Below are positions 34,073 through 42,662 of a DNA stretch of 64,000 bases, piece after piece. Origin of the DNA: Spirochaetota bacterium (lineage in GTDB: Bacteria; Spirochaetota; UBA12135; COTS27; JAFLEE01). The translations under genes and the position numbers were made by a program. Each line of letters opens with the position of its first letter. Positions within the stretch are counted from its first letter, which is position 1. The notes below the pieces were generated by a model, which was not told the origin of the DNA, made no database searches, and worked only from the letters and a program-made list of their open reading frames with translations. The DNA is taken from positions 23,062-87,061 of the forward strand of contig JAFLEE010000013.1 in assembly GCA_017302015.1 (NCBI GenBank), in the 5' to 3' direction.

Positions 34073-36514
34073 CTAGGCTCCCGAAGCTTCTTTGCCTTCA
34101 CGGCGGCGGGCGGCGAACCAGAGCCCGAGCACGGCCACGAGGGCCAACCACGACGCCGCGCCCACTGTGCGCGAGGCGCCCTTGGCGGGGAGGGTGAAGG
34201 CGAGCTCATGGGACCCGGCGGGCACGAAGACCCCGCGCGTGAGGTAATTGGCCCGGCGGATCGGGACCTCTTTCCCGTCGAGGCGGGCGACCCAATCGCC
34301 CTGGTAATAGTCGGCGAGCACGACGATCCCGGGGGCCTCGGATTCGGTCTTCAGGCGGACTTCGTTGTACTTCCGGACCGCGATCTCCACGCGCCCGTTG
34401 CGCGGCGGTGCGAATGTGGGCAGGGCGACTTCGGGAAGGTCGGCGCGCGTGAGCAGCACCGTCTTGGAGGGATCGAAGGCGGAGTGGTTGAGGATCTGGA
34501 AGATGCGGTCGAGGTTGGTCTCGAGAACCGCTTGGTGCACCATGTAGGCCCGCGGCAGCCCGTTGGTGTCCTCGTAATAGTAGATCCCCCGCCCCTGCTG
34601 GAAGGGATCGCGGAACGCCCCCAAGGGTTGGAGGCCGAAGACGTCGTAGGGCTCCTCGCTCAGATAATGGCGCACGCCCTGGAGCCGGAAATACTTGAGG
34701 CCGTTGGGGACGAGGCGCGCCTGGAAGGTGGCGATGTCGTCGGGGGTCCGGCTGGACGCCGGGATATCCACCGTCTCGAGCTGGTGGTTGAGGACGAGGT
34801 GGGTCAGGTGGAAATGCAGGTAGGGCCCGCGGGTGAGGTACTTGATGCGCCCGAACGTCTCCTTGCGGCGGTCCTGGAGGAACTTGTTCATCTCGTCGAG
34901 GCGGTAGACGGGCATGGAGGGCTCGCTGACCACAAAGTGCTTGTCGACGCGCAGCTGGTCGAAGACCCCGAGGCAGACGAGGGCCACGAGGATCGCCGAA
35001 GCGACTTTCGCGGGCGTGCGCGACCAGAAGGCCAAGCGCAGCCCGACGGCGAAGAGCGCGAGGAGCAGGAGGTACACGAGGAGGGAGCCGATCATGGTGC
35101 CGGGAGCCTTGTCGCCGGCCGCGCCGCCCACCCGTTCCGCCACATGGGTCATGAGGTTGTCCTGGAACACCACGATGGCGAGCAAGCCCGCGAGGGCCAG
35201 CCCCCCGAGGATCCATACCAGCCGGTTCCACATTTTGGCGGACAAGGGCGACAGGCGCTCTTTCGCCAGGCGCCACGCGTGCTCGAGGCCGTAGGCCGCC
35301 AGGATCGTCGCGGAAAGATGGGCCAAATGGAGGAAGCGGTTGGGATTGCGGAACTTGTCAATGAGCGGGAGATGCCAGACGCCGGCGTAGGTGAAGAAAT
35401 GCCGCCCCCAAGCCAGGGAAAGGGCGAGGAGGAACATCGCCAGCCAGAACCAGACTTCCTTGCGCCGCACGCCCGCCACGGCGAAGAGCGCGAAGAAGAA
35501 CACGGCGAAGCCGAGGTAGCCCGTGGTCTGGCTGAGGTTGACCATGCCCTGGCTTCCCGGCGTCCACCCGGGAGTCTGCCCGGTCCGCCCCCAATAGGGG
35601 TTTTCGGCGTCGCCGCTCTTCCAGCCGAAGAGGCCCGCGACGAAGAGTTCGGGGGTCTCCTCGATCGGGAAGGACCATTGGGTCGCCCAATCCCAGCCCT
35701 TGGCGCCGGGGTCCTCGGCCCGCGTCGGATTCACCGCGACGGCGTCGCCCGTGGGTTTGCTGACCGCGACGTTATAGTATTGGGAGAGGAAGGTGTCGTA
35801 GGAGAACGGCAGCGTCGCGAGGGGGATGAGGGCGAAGAGGGCCAGGGGGAGGGCCGCCGCGCGCACTTTGGCGAGTCCCTTGCCCTCCGCCGCGGTGAGC
35901 ACCTGGAAAAAATAATAGGCGGTGAGGAGGACGGCGAAATAGAGGGTCGTCGGCGTCTCGCCGTGCATGAACGCGAAACCGAGGAAGAGGCCGGCCAAGA
36001 GGAAGTCCCAGATCCGCCGCTTGCCCGTCGCCGCGCGGTGGGTGAAATAGAGCGCGAGCGGGAAGAAGGCGATGGACCAGAGTTTCGCCGTGTGCCCGGC
36101 GTTGACGAAGGTGAGGTGCACGGGGGCGAGGGCGGTGAGGAAGGCCATGGCGGCCGCGGGGAAGGCGGAGAGCCCGAGGCCGCGGAAAAGCAGCAGGGAG
36201 GTCAGCAGGAAGACGAGGATGGCGCCGACGGGCACGAGCCAATAGCTCCAGCGGGGCGGCAGAACCTCCATCATCGTGGTGTTGAGGGTGGGGCTGATAT
36301 TCCCCAAGTTCATCCCCAGCCAGAAATTGTCCATCCAATAGGGGGCATAGAACGCCGGCTTCAGGGCGTGGATCATCTCCATGTTGGCGTAGCTATGGTC
36401 GCCGGAGGAGAGCAGATTCTTGTCGTCCCACATCGCCGCGAAGAGGACGCCCAGGACCACGAGGCCGGCGAGGGCGGTGGCGAGGAGGAGGCGGAGGTTG
36501 ACGTTTGGCTTCAT
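34073..36514 (-). CDS. YfhO-family membrane protein
   Basis: This 813-residue protein has about a dozen N-terminal and central transmembrane helices (LLLATALAGLVVLGVLFAAM, YWLVPVGAILVFLLTSLLLF and others). The conserved early luminal loop contains YWMDNFWLGMNLGN, and the C-terminal ~280-residue extracytoplasmic region ends in a last helix (SWLALVAVLGLWFAARRR). Such proteins resemble the GT-C superfamily, and YfhO of Bacillus is implicated in glycosylation of lipoteichoic acid. A GT-C-like sugar transfer at the outer face of the inner membrane is therefore plausible here. Confidence 0.82.
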   Translation of the reverse strand: MKPNVNLRLLLATALAGLVVLGVLFAAMWDDKNLLSSGDHSYANMEMIHALKPAFYAPYWMDNFWLGMNLGNISPTLNTTMMEVLPPRWSYWLVPVGAILVFLLTSLLLFRGLGLSAFPAAAMAFLTALAPVHLTFVNAGHTAKLWSIAFFPLALYFTHRAATGKRRIWDFLLAGLFLGFAFMHGETPTTLYFAVLLTAYYFFQVLTAAEGKGLAKVRAAALPLALFALIPLATLPFSYDTFLSQYYNVAVSKPTGDAVAVNPTRAEDPGAKGWDWATQWSFPIEETPELFVAGLFGWKSGDAENPYWGRTGQTPGWTPGSQGMVNLSQTTGYLGFAVFFFALFAVAGVRRKEVWFWLAMFLLALSLAWGRHFFTYAGVWHLPLIDKFRNPNRFLHLAHLSATILAAYGLEHAWRLAKERLSPLSAKMWNRLVWILGGLALAGLLAIVVFQDNLMTHVAERVGGAAGDKAPGTMIGSLLVYLLLLALFAVGLRLAFWSRTPAKVASAILVALVCLGVFDQLRVDKHFVVSEPSMPVYRLDEMNKFLQDRRKETFGRIKYLTRGPYLHFHLTHLVLNHQLETVDIPASSRTPDDIATFQARLVPNGLKYFRLQGVRHYLSEEPYDVFGLQPLGAFRDPFQQGRGIYYYEDTNGLPRAYMVHQAVLETNLDRIFQILNHSAFDPSKTVLLTRADLPEVALPTFAPPRNGRVEIAVRKYNEVRLKTESEAPGIVVLADYYQGDWVARLDGKEVPIRRANYLTRGVFVPAGSHELAFTLPAKGASRTVGAASWLALVAVLGLWFAARRREGKEASGA

Positions 36515-36568
36515 CGGGGTTCCTCGGATCGGATGGATGGGGCGCGGCGGGGATCGGGCTCGGGACGC

Positions 36569-37600
36569 TCAGCCCTTCTTCTCGGCGAGGTGGAGGGGCT
36601 TCGGGTCGTCGAGCCTGGAAAAAAAGACGATGGAGCCGTCAAACTCGAAGCGGAAATCCACCTGGACGAAATGGGAGAGGGCGGCGGCCACCTCCGCCCG
36701 GCGCTCGGGCTCGACGTAGACGAGGAAGAAACCGCCGCCGCCGGCGCCCAGGAGTTTCCCGCCGAGGGCCCCGTGGGCGCGCGCCCGGGCGTAGGCCTCA
36801 TCGATGGCCCCGGTGGTGATGCGCGACGTCAGGCCGCGTTTCAGGAGCCAGGCCTCGTGGAGCAGCCGGCCGAAATCGGGGAGGGCCGCGGGGCCCCGGG
36901 CGAGCAGGCCGCGGGCCTCCTCGACCATGGTCAGCAGGGTCTTCATCTCGGCGGTCTTCTGGTGGATGGTGCGGATCTGCTCGATGGCGATGGTGTTCGC
37001 CTCCCGGGAGATGCCCGTGTAGAAGAGGAGCAGGCGCGATTCGAGGGCCGTGAGGCATTCGCGGGTGAGGATGGCCGGCTCGACCGTCACGCGCCCGTCG
37101 GGGTGGAAGCGGATGTACTGCAGCCCGCCGTGGGCGGCGAAGGCCTGGTCTTGGTTGCCCACGTTCTCGCCGATGAGGTCCTGCTCCACGTGCCAGGCGG
37201 CCGCGGCGAGTTCGGTGGGGGAGAGGCGCTTGCCCTCGAGGGCGGTCAGCGCGTTGAGGAGCCCGACGGTAAAGGAGGAGGAGGAGCCCATGCCGCTGCG
37301 GGCCGGGAGGTCGCCATCGTGGCTGATGGAGAGGCCGGTGCGCTCGTGGATGCCCAGGTAGCGAAGCGTCTCGCGCACCGAGGGGTGCTTGACCTCGCCG
37401 GGGTCGTCGAAATTCTCGATGATCGAATAGGCCAACCGGTGGTGTCGCTCGAAGAACGGGGGGAGTTGCCGCACCGAAAGCCAGCAGTATTTATCGATCG
37501 TCCCGCCGAGGACGGCCCCGCCGTGCTCGCGCCACCAGGCTGGATAATCGGTCCCGCCGCCAAAAAAGGAGATTCGATAGGGCGTTCGGCTGATGACCAT
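36569..37600 (-). CDS. GHMP-family sugar kinase (heptose-7-phosphate kinase-like)
   Basis: N-terminal RTPYRISFFGGGTDYPAW is characteristic of D-glycero-D-manno-heptose 7-phosphate kinases and related sugar kinases. The ATP loop is LPARSGMGSSSSFTVGLLNAL, and the C-terminal motif is LGGKLLGAGGGGFFLVYV. Length is 343 residues. In NDP-heptose pathways this enzyme phosphorylates the anomeric position. The usual partners (GmhA isomerase, GmhB phosphatase, nucleotidyltransferase) are not in this window, although a HAD phosphatase is at 7352. Confidence 0.88.
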   Translation of the reverse strand: MVISRTPYRISFFGGGTDYPAWWREHGGAVLGGTIDKYCWLSVRQLPPFFERHHRLAYSIIENFDDPGEVKHPSVRETLRYLGIHERTGLSISHDGDLPARSGMGSSSSFTVGLLNALTALEGKRLSPTELAAAAWHVEQDLIGENVGNQDQAFAAHGGLQYIRFHPDGRVTVEPAILTRECLTALESRLLLFYTGISREANTIAIEQIRTIHQKTAEMKTLLTMVEEARGLLARGPAALPDFGRLLHEAWLLKRGLTSRITTGAIDEAYARARAHGALGGKLLGAGGGGFFLVYVEPERRAEVAAALSHFVQVDFRFEFDGSIVFFSRLDDPKPLHLAEKKG

Positions 37601-37713
37601 CGGTTGGGGCGCGGCGTGTGTTGCCCTGATTCTAACATGTTGGATTGCGCATCCGGCCTGACTCCGGCCCCTTCAGGTCATGGAACGCCGCTTTGACCCG
37701 CGGTGCGCCGATC

Positions 37714-38571
37714 CTAGATCCGGGGGAGGTCGACCCACGACTCCGACCGCGCGAGAGCCTTCACCCCCGCCTCGATGGCCGCGATGATCTGGAGCGTCTC
37801 GGCCTTGGAGGCCGGGCTCTTCGATGGGTCCGCGAAAAAGGCGAGCATGGCCTCGATGAAACGCGGGAAGAAGACGCCCTTCACCTCGCTGGTCTGGAAG
37901 GCGGCCTCGCCCTGGGCCGCCAATTGGAACGGGAGCCCGTCGAGCATCGTCATCTGGGCGCGGCGGCCGTCCTCCCACTCGAAAACGAAATGGGGCGCGC
38001 CCTGGGGCCCGGTCTGCATCACGCGGCGGAGGCCGGGGCCCATGAGCGAGACGATCAGCTCGACCTGGTGGATGCCGTAGCGCGCCATCTGGCCGGGGCC
38101 CCGGGTGGTGACCGAGCGGGCCGTTCCCCGGGCGATGCCCTTGGCGGCGAGGGCCTCGAACTCCTCGGCGAAGCGCAGCGCCGAGGAGGAGAACATGGGC
38201 GTGCCGCCCCTCTCGAAATTCCCGAAGATGCGCGCCGCGGTGGCGAGGTCGGGGGCGAAGGTCTTGTCGATGTAGACGGGCTTTCGGCAGGCCGAGGCCA
38301 CGCGGGAGAGGTCTTCGTGCCGTTCGGGATTGTCGGGGGAGAGGACCACGATGGCGTCGCAATCGGCGACGAGCCTCTCCAATGAAGCCGCCCGCTTCAC
38401 CCCGAACTTCGCGCACCAAGCATCGGTGCTGAGGCCCCCGTCGCGGTCTTTTTCGGCCCAGACGTAGGCCAGTTCAAAATCGCTCCGCCGCGAACTTTCG
38501 CGGATCCAAGCGGGGTAATTGTTCGCATGCCATTCGTCGATGAAATGGTCGATAAAGCCGATTTTCTTCAT
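37714..38571 (-). CDS. Gfo/Idh/MocA-family oxidoreductase
   Basis: The 285-residue protein shows the Gfo/Idh/MocA layout: an N-terminal Rossmann part with VADCDAIVVLSPDNPERHEDLSR and KPVYIDKTFAPDLATA (the EKP-like lysine motif), then a mixed beta-sheet domain including RYGIHQVELIVSLMG with the expected His. The N-terminal GxGxxG is degenerate (IGFIDHFIDEWH). It is first in the minus-strand glycan operon and likely oxidises or reduces a sugar or sugar acid. Confidence 0.8.
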   Translation of the reverse strand: MKKIGFIDHFIDEWHANNYPAWIRESSRRSDFELAYVWAEKDRDGGLSTDAWCAKFGVKRAASLERLVADCDAIVVLSPDNPERHEDLSRVASACRKPVYIDKTFAPDLATAARIFGNFERGGTPMFSSSALRFAEEFEALAAKGIARGTARSVTTRGPGQMARYGIHQVELIVSLMGPGLRRVMQTGPQGAPHFVFEWEDGRRAQMTMLDGLPFQLAAQGEAAFQTSEVKGVFFPRFIEAMLAFFADPSKSPASKAETLQIIAAIEAGVKALARSESWVDLPRI

Positions 38572-38728
38572 GGTTCCTCCCGGGCCCCGTTAGCATAGAC
38601 CCGGCCGCGGCCCGCGACTAGGGGAAAAGGAACCGAAAAATACCGGGATTCGGCCCCTCCCGATACGGCCGAGGGATCCCATGGACGACCAGGGCGCGCT
38701 CGGTGCCCGAAGCGCGCCTTGCGGACGC

Positions 38729-39283
38729 TTACGGCTTCTTGACGACCTCGCCGATATAGAGGGTGCCTTTGATTTCTTTTTCGCCGAGCGCCACATCGTT
38801 GATCAGGCCCGAAATCGTATAGGCGCCTGCGCCGGAAGCCGGAATCGCCCCGGCGAGCGCCTCGCCCAATTTTCCCCGGTAAAAAGCCATATAGGCCTTC
38901 ACCTCGACGAAGGACTCGAGATTGAGGGAGTCGGGGTAGGTGAAACTCACCGCCACCTTCTTGAACTTGGACAGGTCGATGGGCAATTCGCAGCTGGCTT
39001 CGACCAGGATACCCGCGGTCTTCAACTTCTGCTTGGACGCGTCGAGGTTCACGCTCCCAGAACTGCCCATGCCGACGATCTTTCCGTTCTCATCGATCTT
39101 CACCTCGAGCCCCGTGAGCGCCTGCATCGCCTCGCGCGCGAGGACCACCCCGGCGGCCCGGGCGCCGTCATCGGGCCGTCGTTTGGTGTTTTCAGGGGAG
39201 AGGTTCGGGAATCCATAGCCGCGCAGGGTGATGCCAAGACACGGAAGGACGAGGAGCAGCGCGAGCAAACCGAATCGTTTCAT
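38729..39283 (-). CDS. Small exported protein of unknown function
   Basis: A 184-residue protein with a signal peptide (MKRFGLLALLLVLPCLGITL). The mature part alternates charged and hydrophobic stretches and is Lys/Glu-rich (KIDENGKIVGMGSSGS). It is probably a periplasmic beta-rich protein. GAGGTC precedes the chosen ATG; a second Met 12 bases upstream would lengthen the signal peptide slightly. No family recognised. It stands alone between the glycan operon and the FAD oxidoreductase gene. Confidence 0.6.
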   Translation of the reverse strand: MKRFGLLALLLVLPCLGITLRGYGFPNLSPENTKRRPDDGARAAGVVLAREAMQALTGLEVKIDENGKIVGMGSSGSVNLDASKQKLKTAGILVEASCELPIDLSKFKKVAVSFTYPDSLNLESFVEVKAYMAFYRGKLGEALAGAIPASGAGAYTISGLINDVALGEKEIKGTLYIGEVVKKP

Positions 39284-39432
39284 CGAAGACCTCATGGGGG
39301 GCGTTTTAAACCGGGGGATTCCGGGCAAGAGCCCGTTTATGCCATTAAACGGGGAAGGATCGATTTCGGGAAAAAAAAATCCGCGGAGATCTGCGCAACG
39401 ACGATCGAATGAAATCGGGTGCCACACCTCCC

Positions 39433-41424
39433 CTACCCGAACACCTTCCCCTTCACGAAATCCCCCCACACGTTCTCGAACCAGGAGTCGTCCTCGGGGA
39501 TCGGCCGCCGCGGCGCGAAGGTCGACGTGTAGCGCCTCGACCCGGCGTCGAAGGCGGTGAGGAGCAGCTTCTCCCGGAAGGCGGGATCCTCCGGCTTGAA
39601 GCGCCAGGAGCTGAGTTTCCCGGGGAGCACTTCCAGGCCGCCCGCGTCCGCCACCAGGTAGGAACCGCGGGAGCCCCCGCCCGCCTCGAGATAGGCGCGG
39701 ATCGCCTCGAGGTAGGCCGCATGGGCCAGGGCGAGTTGGCGCACCTTGAGGGCATCGGCGATCTCGGCGGGCTTGCGCACGCGCACGCTGCCGTATCGGT
39801 CGATCTGGGCGTAGGCTTCGGCGAGGGCCCGCTTCGCGCTTTCTTCCGAACGGATATGGCTGGCGCTGGCGGTCATGCGGGTCTGGAGTTCATCGAGGTA
39901 GGGGCCGACGCCGGAGGCCGACGCCACGTTCTTCTTGAGGGACTGAATCAGGGGCACGAGGGTCGAGAGCCGGGCCGACGCCTGCTTCTTGAATTGGGCC
40001 GCGGATTGGGTGCCCGTGGTATACACCTGGGCGATGCGTTGGGCCGCGCGCAGCGACCCCACTTGCCCAGCGTTGAGCGCCGACCCGCCGGGGCGGTAGA
40101 CGCCATGGCTGCCGTTGACCTCCCCGATGGGGAAGAGATGCTTCAGGTTGGTGGATTCCCACCACAGATCTCCCGCGAGCCCGCCGTTATTGTGCTGGGC
40201 GCACACGGCCACCCGCAGGGGCTTCACGTGCAGGTCGATGTTGTGGCTCTTGTAGAGCGCGATGGCCATGGCGTTCATCTTTTCGAGGCGCTGGATGGGC
40301 GTGCCGAAGAGCGCCCCCGAGCGCTCGAGGTAGCCCCGGGCCTCGGGCGAGAGGGCCGAAAAATCCAGCGCGCCGAGGCCCGAACCCGGCCGGGGATTCT
40401 CGCGGAAGTCCATGTAGACCTTGCGGCCCTTCACCGCCGTCTCGATGTAGACGAGGAGGTCGATGAGGGAGGAGCCGTGGTCCTGGATCTTGCGCGGGTC
40501 GAAGGGCCATTGGTAGCCCTTCAGGAAGATGGCGCTGGCGAGTTGGCCCATGCTCTCGAAATGCTCGTTGAGGAACTCCTTCTCGTCCGAGCCGTCCATC
40601 GCGCAGGAGAAATAGCGCGGGAGCACCTGCTGGTAGGTCCCCGAGACGTTCCACCGGAAATCGATGGACGCGAGGCCGTACTGGCTCTCGGTGAGGTTCA
40701 CCGCCTCGGCCCCCGCCTCGAGGGCGAGGCCGATGGCGCCGCTATGCACCACGGGGTAGACCGAGGTCTTGTAGAGCCCCCCCGGCCCGCCCACGCCGAA
40801 GACCACGTTCTCGGCCTTGAAGATCGTGAGGCCATGGCCCGGGCCGCCGGCCTTCTTCTTGTCGAGGGCGACGACGCCGCCGACGCGCCCGTCCCCCGCG
40901 ATGAGCCCCACCACATCGTAGCCGTCGAAGATCGGGATCTCTCGGCGCTTCACCTCGGCCAGGAGGCAGCGCACCATCTGGTTGGAGGTCCACGGGCCGG
41001 CGGAGGTGGCCCTCTGGGCCGGGTCGTGGTCGGTCTTGTAGCCGACATAGCCCCCGAAGCGGTCGTGGGGGAAGGGCATGCCCAATTCCACGAGGCGGAA
41101 GAAGCCCCGGCTCGAGCAGATGGATTCCACGAGGGCGAGGTCGCCGTGCATCGAACCGCCCGCGAAGAGCGAGTCGGCCATGCGCCGCGGGGAGTCGCCC
41201 TCGGCGCCGTGGACCGAGAGTTTGTAGTAGGTCTGCTTGTCGCTCCCCGTATTGTTCGAGGTGCCCCCGCCCACGCGCTCGGTGACGATGGCGAGGTCGG
41301 TTTGCCCGAACTTATGCAGGTGGTCCGCGGCGGAAAGGGAGGCGGCCCCCGTGCCCACCACCAGGGTATTCACCTCGAGGAGGGGGTATTTTCTGCCGCC
41401 GAAGGCGAAGGTCGACTTTTTCAT
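39433..41424 (-). CDS. FAD-dependent oxidoreductase, fumarate-reductase flavoprotein-like
   Basis: The N-terminal dinucleotide motif VNTLVVGTGAASLSAADHLHKFG is followed by a second FAD contact, GGGTSNNTGSDKQTYYKLSV, as in FrdA/SdhA-like flavoproteins. FGVGGPGGLYKTSVYPVVHSG and LAGDLWWESTNLKHLFPIGEVNG correspond to the C-terminal FAD site. HNNGG sits where fumarate reductases have the capping His/Arg region. Length is 663 residues. There is no iron-sulfur or membrane partner nearby, so a soluble dehydrogenase for a sugar-derived substrate is more likely than respiration. It lies 111 bp after the GntR-LacI regulator gene in the same direction. Confidence 0.82.
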   Translation of the reverse strand: MKKSTFAFGGRKYPLLEVNTLVVGTGAASLSAADHLHKFGQTDLAIVTERVGGGTSNNTGSDKQTYYKLSVHGAEGDSPRRMADSLFAGGSMHGDLALVESICSSRGFFRLVELGMPFPHDRFGGYVGYKTDHDPAQRATSAGPWTSNQMVRCLLAEVKRREIPIFDGYDVVGLIAGDGRVGGVVALDKKKAGGPGHGLTIFKAENVVFGVGGPGGLYKTSVYPVVHSGAIGLALEAGAEAVNLTESQYGLASIDFRWNVSGTYQQVLPRYFSCAMDGSDEKEFLNEHFESMGQLASAIFLKGYQWPFDPRKIQDHGSSLIDLLVYIETAVKGRKVYMDFRENPRPGSGLGALDFSALSPEARGYLERSGALFGTPIQRLEKMNAMAIALYKSHNIDLHVKPLRVAVCAQHNNGGLAGDLWWESTNLKHLFPIGEVNGSHGVYRPGGSALNAGQVGSLRAAQRIAQVYTTGTQSAAQFKKQASARLSTLVPLIQSLKKNVASASGVGPYLDELQTRMTASASHIRSEESAKRALAEAYAQIDRYGSVRVRKPAEIADALKVRQLALAHAAYLEAIRAYLEAGGGSRGSYLVADAGGLEVLPGKLSSWRFKPEDPAFREKLLLTAFDAGSRRYTSTFAPRRPIPEDDSWFENVWGDFVKGKVFG

Positions 41425-41535
41425 GGGGCTTCCTTCCCGGGCTTGGATCCCGTTTCTACTATTGAACTACATCCCGCGCCCCCTGGCTATGGGGGGATGG
41501 GCGCTGTGATTGGCATTCTGGGAAACGGGTGGCCT

Positions 41536-42585
41536 TCAGTAGACGACCGCCCGGGCCTGGAGCTCCACCGCCGGGAACGGGCGCCCCTCGCCCCGGGCGA
41601 TGTGTTCGCAGCCCTCCACCAATTTCTCCCCGATCTCCGGGTAGGGCACCTCCACCGTCGGAAAGCGTGGCGAATAGGCGCGGGCCTCGGGGGAATGGTC
41701 GTAGCCGACCAGGCTGACGTCTCGGGGGATGGAGAGTCGGTGGGATTTCAGGAAATCGGCGGCGCCCATGGCGAGTTCGTCCGTGGCGCAGACCACGGCG
41801 TCGAAACCGGGAGCGCCCTCGGGGAAGCGCGCCTCCAGTGCGGTGGCCACGCCTCGGACCCCTTCGCTGCCGACCCACTCGACCGCCTGGGCTCCCCGGC
41901 CCTCGAGCGCGTCCCGGAATGCGGCGGTCTTGTGGGGGGATTGGAGGCGGGGATCCGCTTGCTGCAGGTAGAGGAAACGCCGGCGCCCGCGGAGGAAGAG
42001 GAGCGAGATGAGCTCGCGGAAGGCCGTGCTCCCATCCACGCGGACGTGGGGGCCCGCCACCGCCTCGTACCCAGCATACGCCATGCGGGGGAGATTGTGG
42101 GCGTCGAGGTGGGCGAGGAGCCCCGCATATTCGCGCAGGGAACTCAAGAGGAAGACCGGCCGCATGGAATGGCGCACCAGGAGATCGACCTTCGAGGCGA
42201 AATCCCCGGGCGGGATGAGGCTTAAGTTGAGCAGGCAGGGCCGCTTCTGGGCCGCGGCCATGACGCCCTTGAGCAGGTGGAGATTCACCCGGTAATTATT
42301 CGGGTCCGCGTACTGGTCGAGGGCGTTCATGTCCGGCAGCACGTAATGGATCGTAAACGATTCTTCCACCGTCCGCCCGTGGAGGTAGGTGGGGCGGCCC
42401 TTCTTCCGGTTGGCGTGGCCCGTGAGGGCGAGGTCGGCGAGGATGCGATTGGCGGTGGAGGGGCTCACGCCGAACTCTTTAGAGAGGGCGTGCTCTGAAA
42501 TGCGCAGGCCCCCCGGGGTGGATCGGGCCCGTTCCACCAACTCGTCCTTGATGGCGCGGGCGTCCGGCTTTTTCTTTCTTGACAA
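41536..42585 (-). CDS. GntR-type winged helix fused to LacI-type sensor domain (transcriptional regulator)
   Basis: Residues ~10-70 form a GntR winged helix (KDELVERARSTPGGLRISEH, then LSKEFGVSPSTANRILADL and HANRKKGRPTYL). From ~80 a periplasmic-binding-protein fold follows (FDAVVCATDELAMGAADFL, IPRDVSLVGYDHSPEARAY), as in LacI and AraR-like regulators. The TTG start at 42585 has GGAGG 8 bases upstream and yields a basic N-terminus. The start codon overlaps the -35 of the divergent promoter. A perfect 20-bp palindrome lies between the two promoters, so autoregulation together with repression of the large GH42-like gene is likely. The effector is probably a sugar. Confidence 0.88.
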   Translation of the reverse strand: MSRKKKPDARAIKDELVERARSTPGGLRISEHALSKEFGVSPSTANRILADLALTGHANRKKGRPTYLHGRTVEESFTIHYVLPDMNALDQYADPNNYRVNLHLLKGVMAAAQKRPCLLNLSLIPPGDFASKVDLLVRHSMRPVFLLSSLREYAGLLAHLDAHNLPRMAYAGYEAVAGPHVRVDGSTAFRELISLLFLRGRRRFLYLQQADPRLQSPHKTAAFRDALEGRGAQAVEWVGSEGVRGVATALEARFPEGAPGFDAVVCATDELAMGAADFLKSHRLSIPRDVSLVGYDHSPEARAYSPRFPTVEVPYPEIGEKLVEGCEHIARGEGRPFPAVELQARAVVY

Positions 42586-42608
42586 GGCGCGATCCTCCCG
42601 CCTATAAT
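42579..42608 (+). promoter_or_regulatory. Strong sigma-70 promoter of the GH42-like gene
   Basis: TTGACA (42579-42584) and TATAAT (42603-42608), both perfect consensus, are separated by 18 bp and lie 54 bp before the ATG at 42663. The -10 overlaps the palindromic operator. Confidence 0.8.
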
Positions 42609-42626
42609 ACTTATGTATATAAGTAT
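42607..42626. promoter_or_regulatory. Perfect 20-bp palindromic operator
   Basis: ATACTTAT-GTAT-ATAAGTAT is an exact 8-bp inverted repeat. It overlaps the plus-strand -10 and the minus-strand -10, so one bound dimer could shut both promoters. The size and symmetry fit a GntR-type dimer. Confidence 0.75.
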
Positions 42627-42651
42627 ACTCGATTTATATCAATAAGTTCAA
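42622..42651 (-). promoter_or_regulatory. Divergent promoter of the GntR-LacI regulator gene
   Basis: On the minus strand TTGAAC (42651-42646) and TATACT (42627-42622) are 18 bp apart. This promoter overlaps the operator and lies face to face with the plus-strand promoter. Confidence 0.6.
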
Positions 42652-42662
42652 GAGGTCCCGCC

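Noticed and set aside
34208-37696. 1162-codon plus-strand open frame
   Set aside because: Antisense shadow of the YfhO-like and GHMP kinase genes caused by high GC. The product is Gly/Glu/His-rich with no domain.
39409-42225. 938-codon plus-strand open frame
   Set aside because: Antisense of the FAD oxidoreductase and regulator genes. No recognisable domains.
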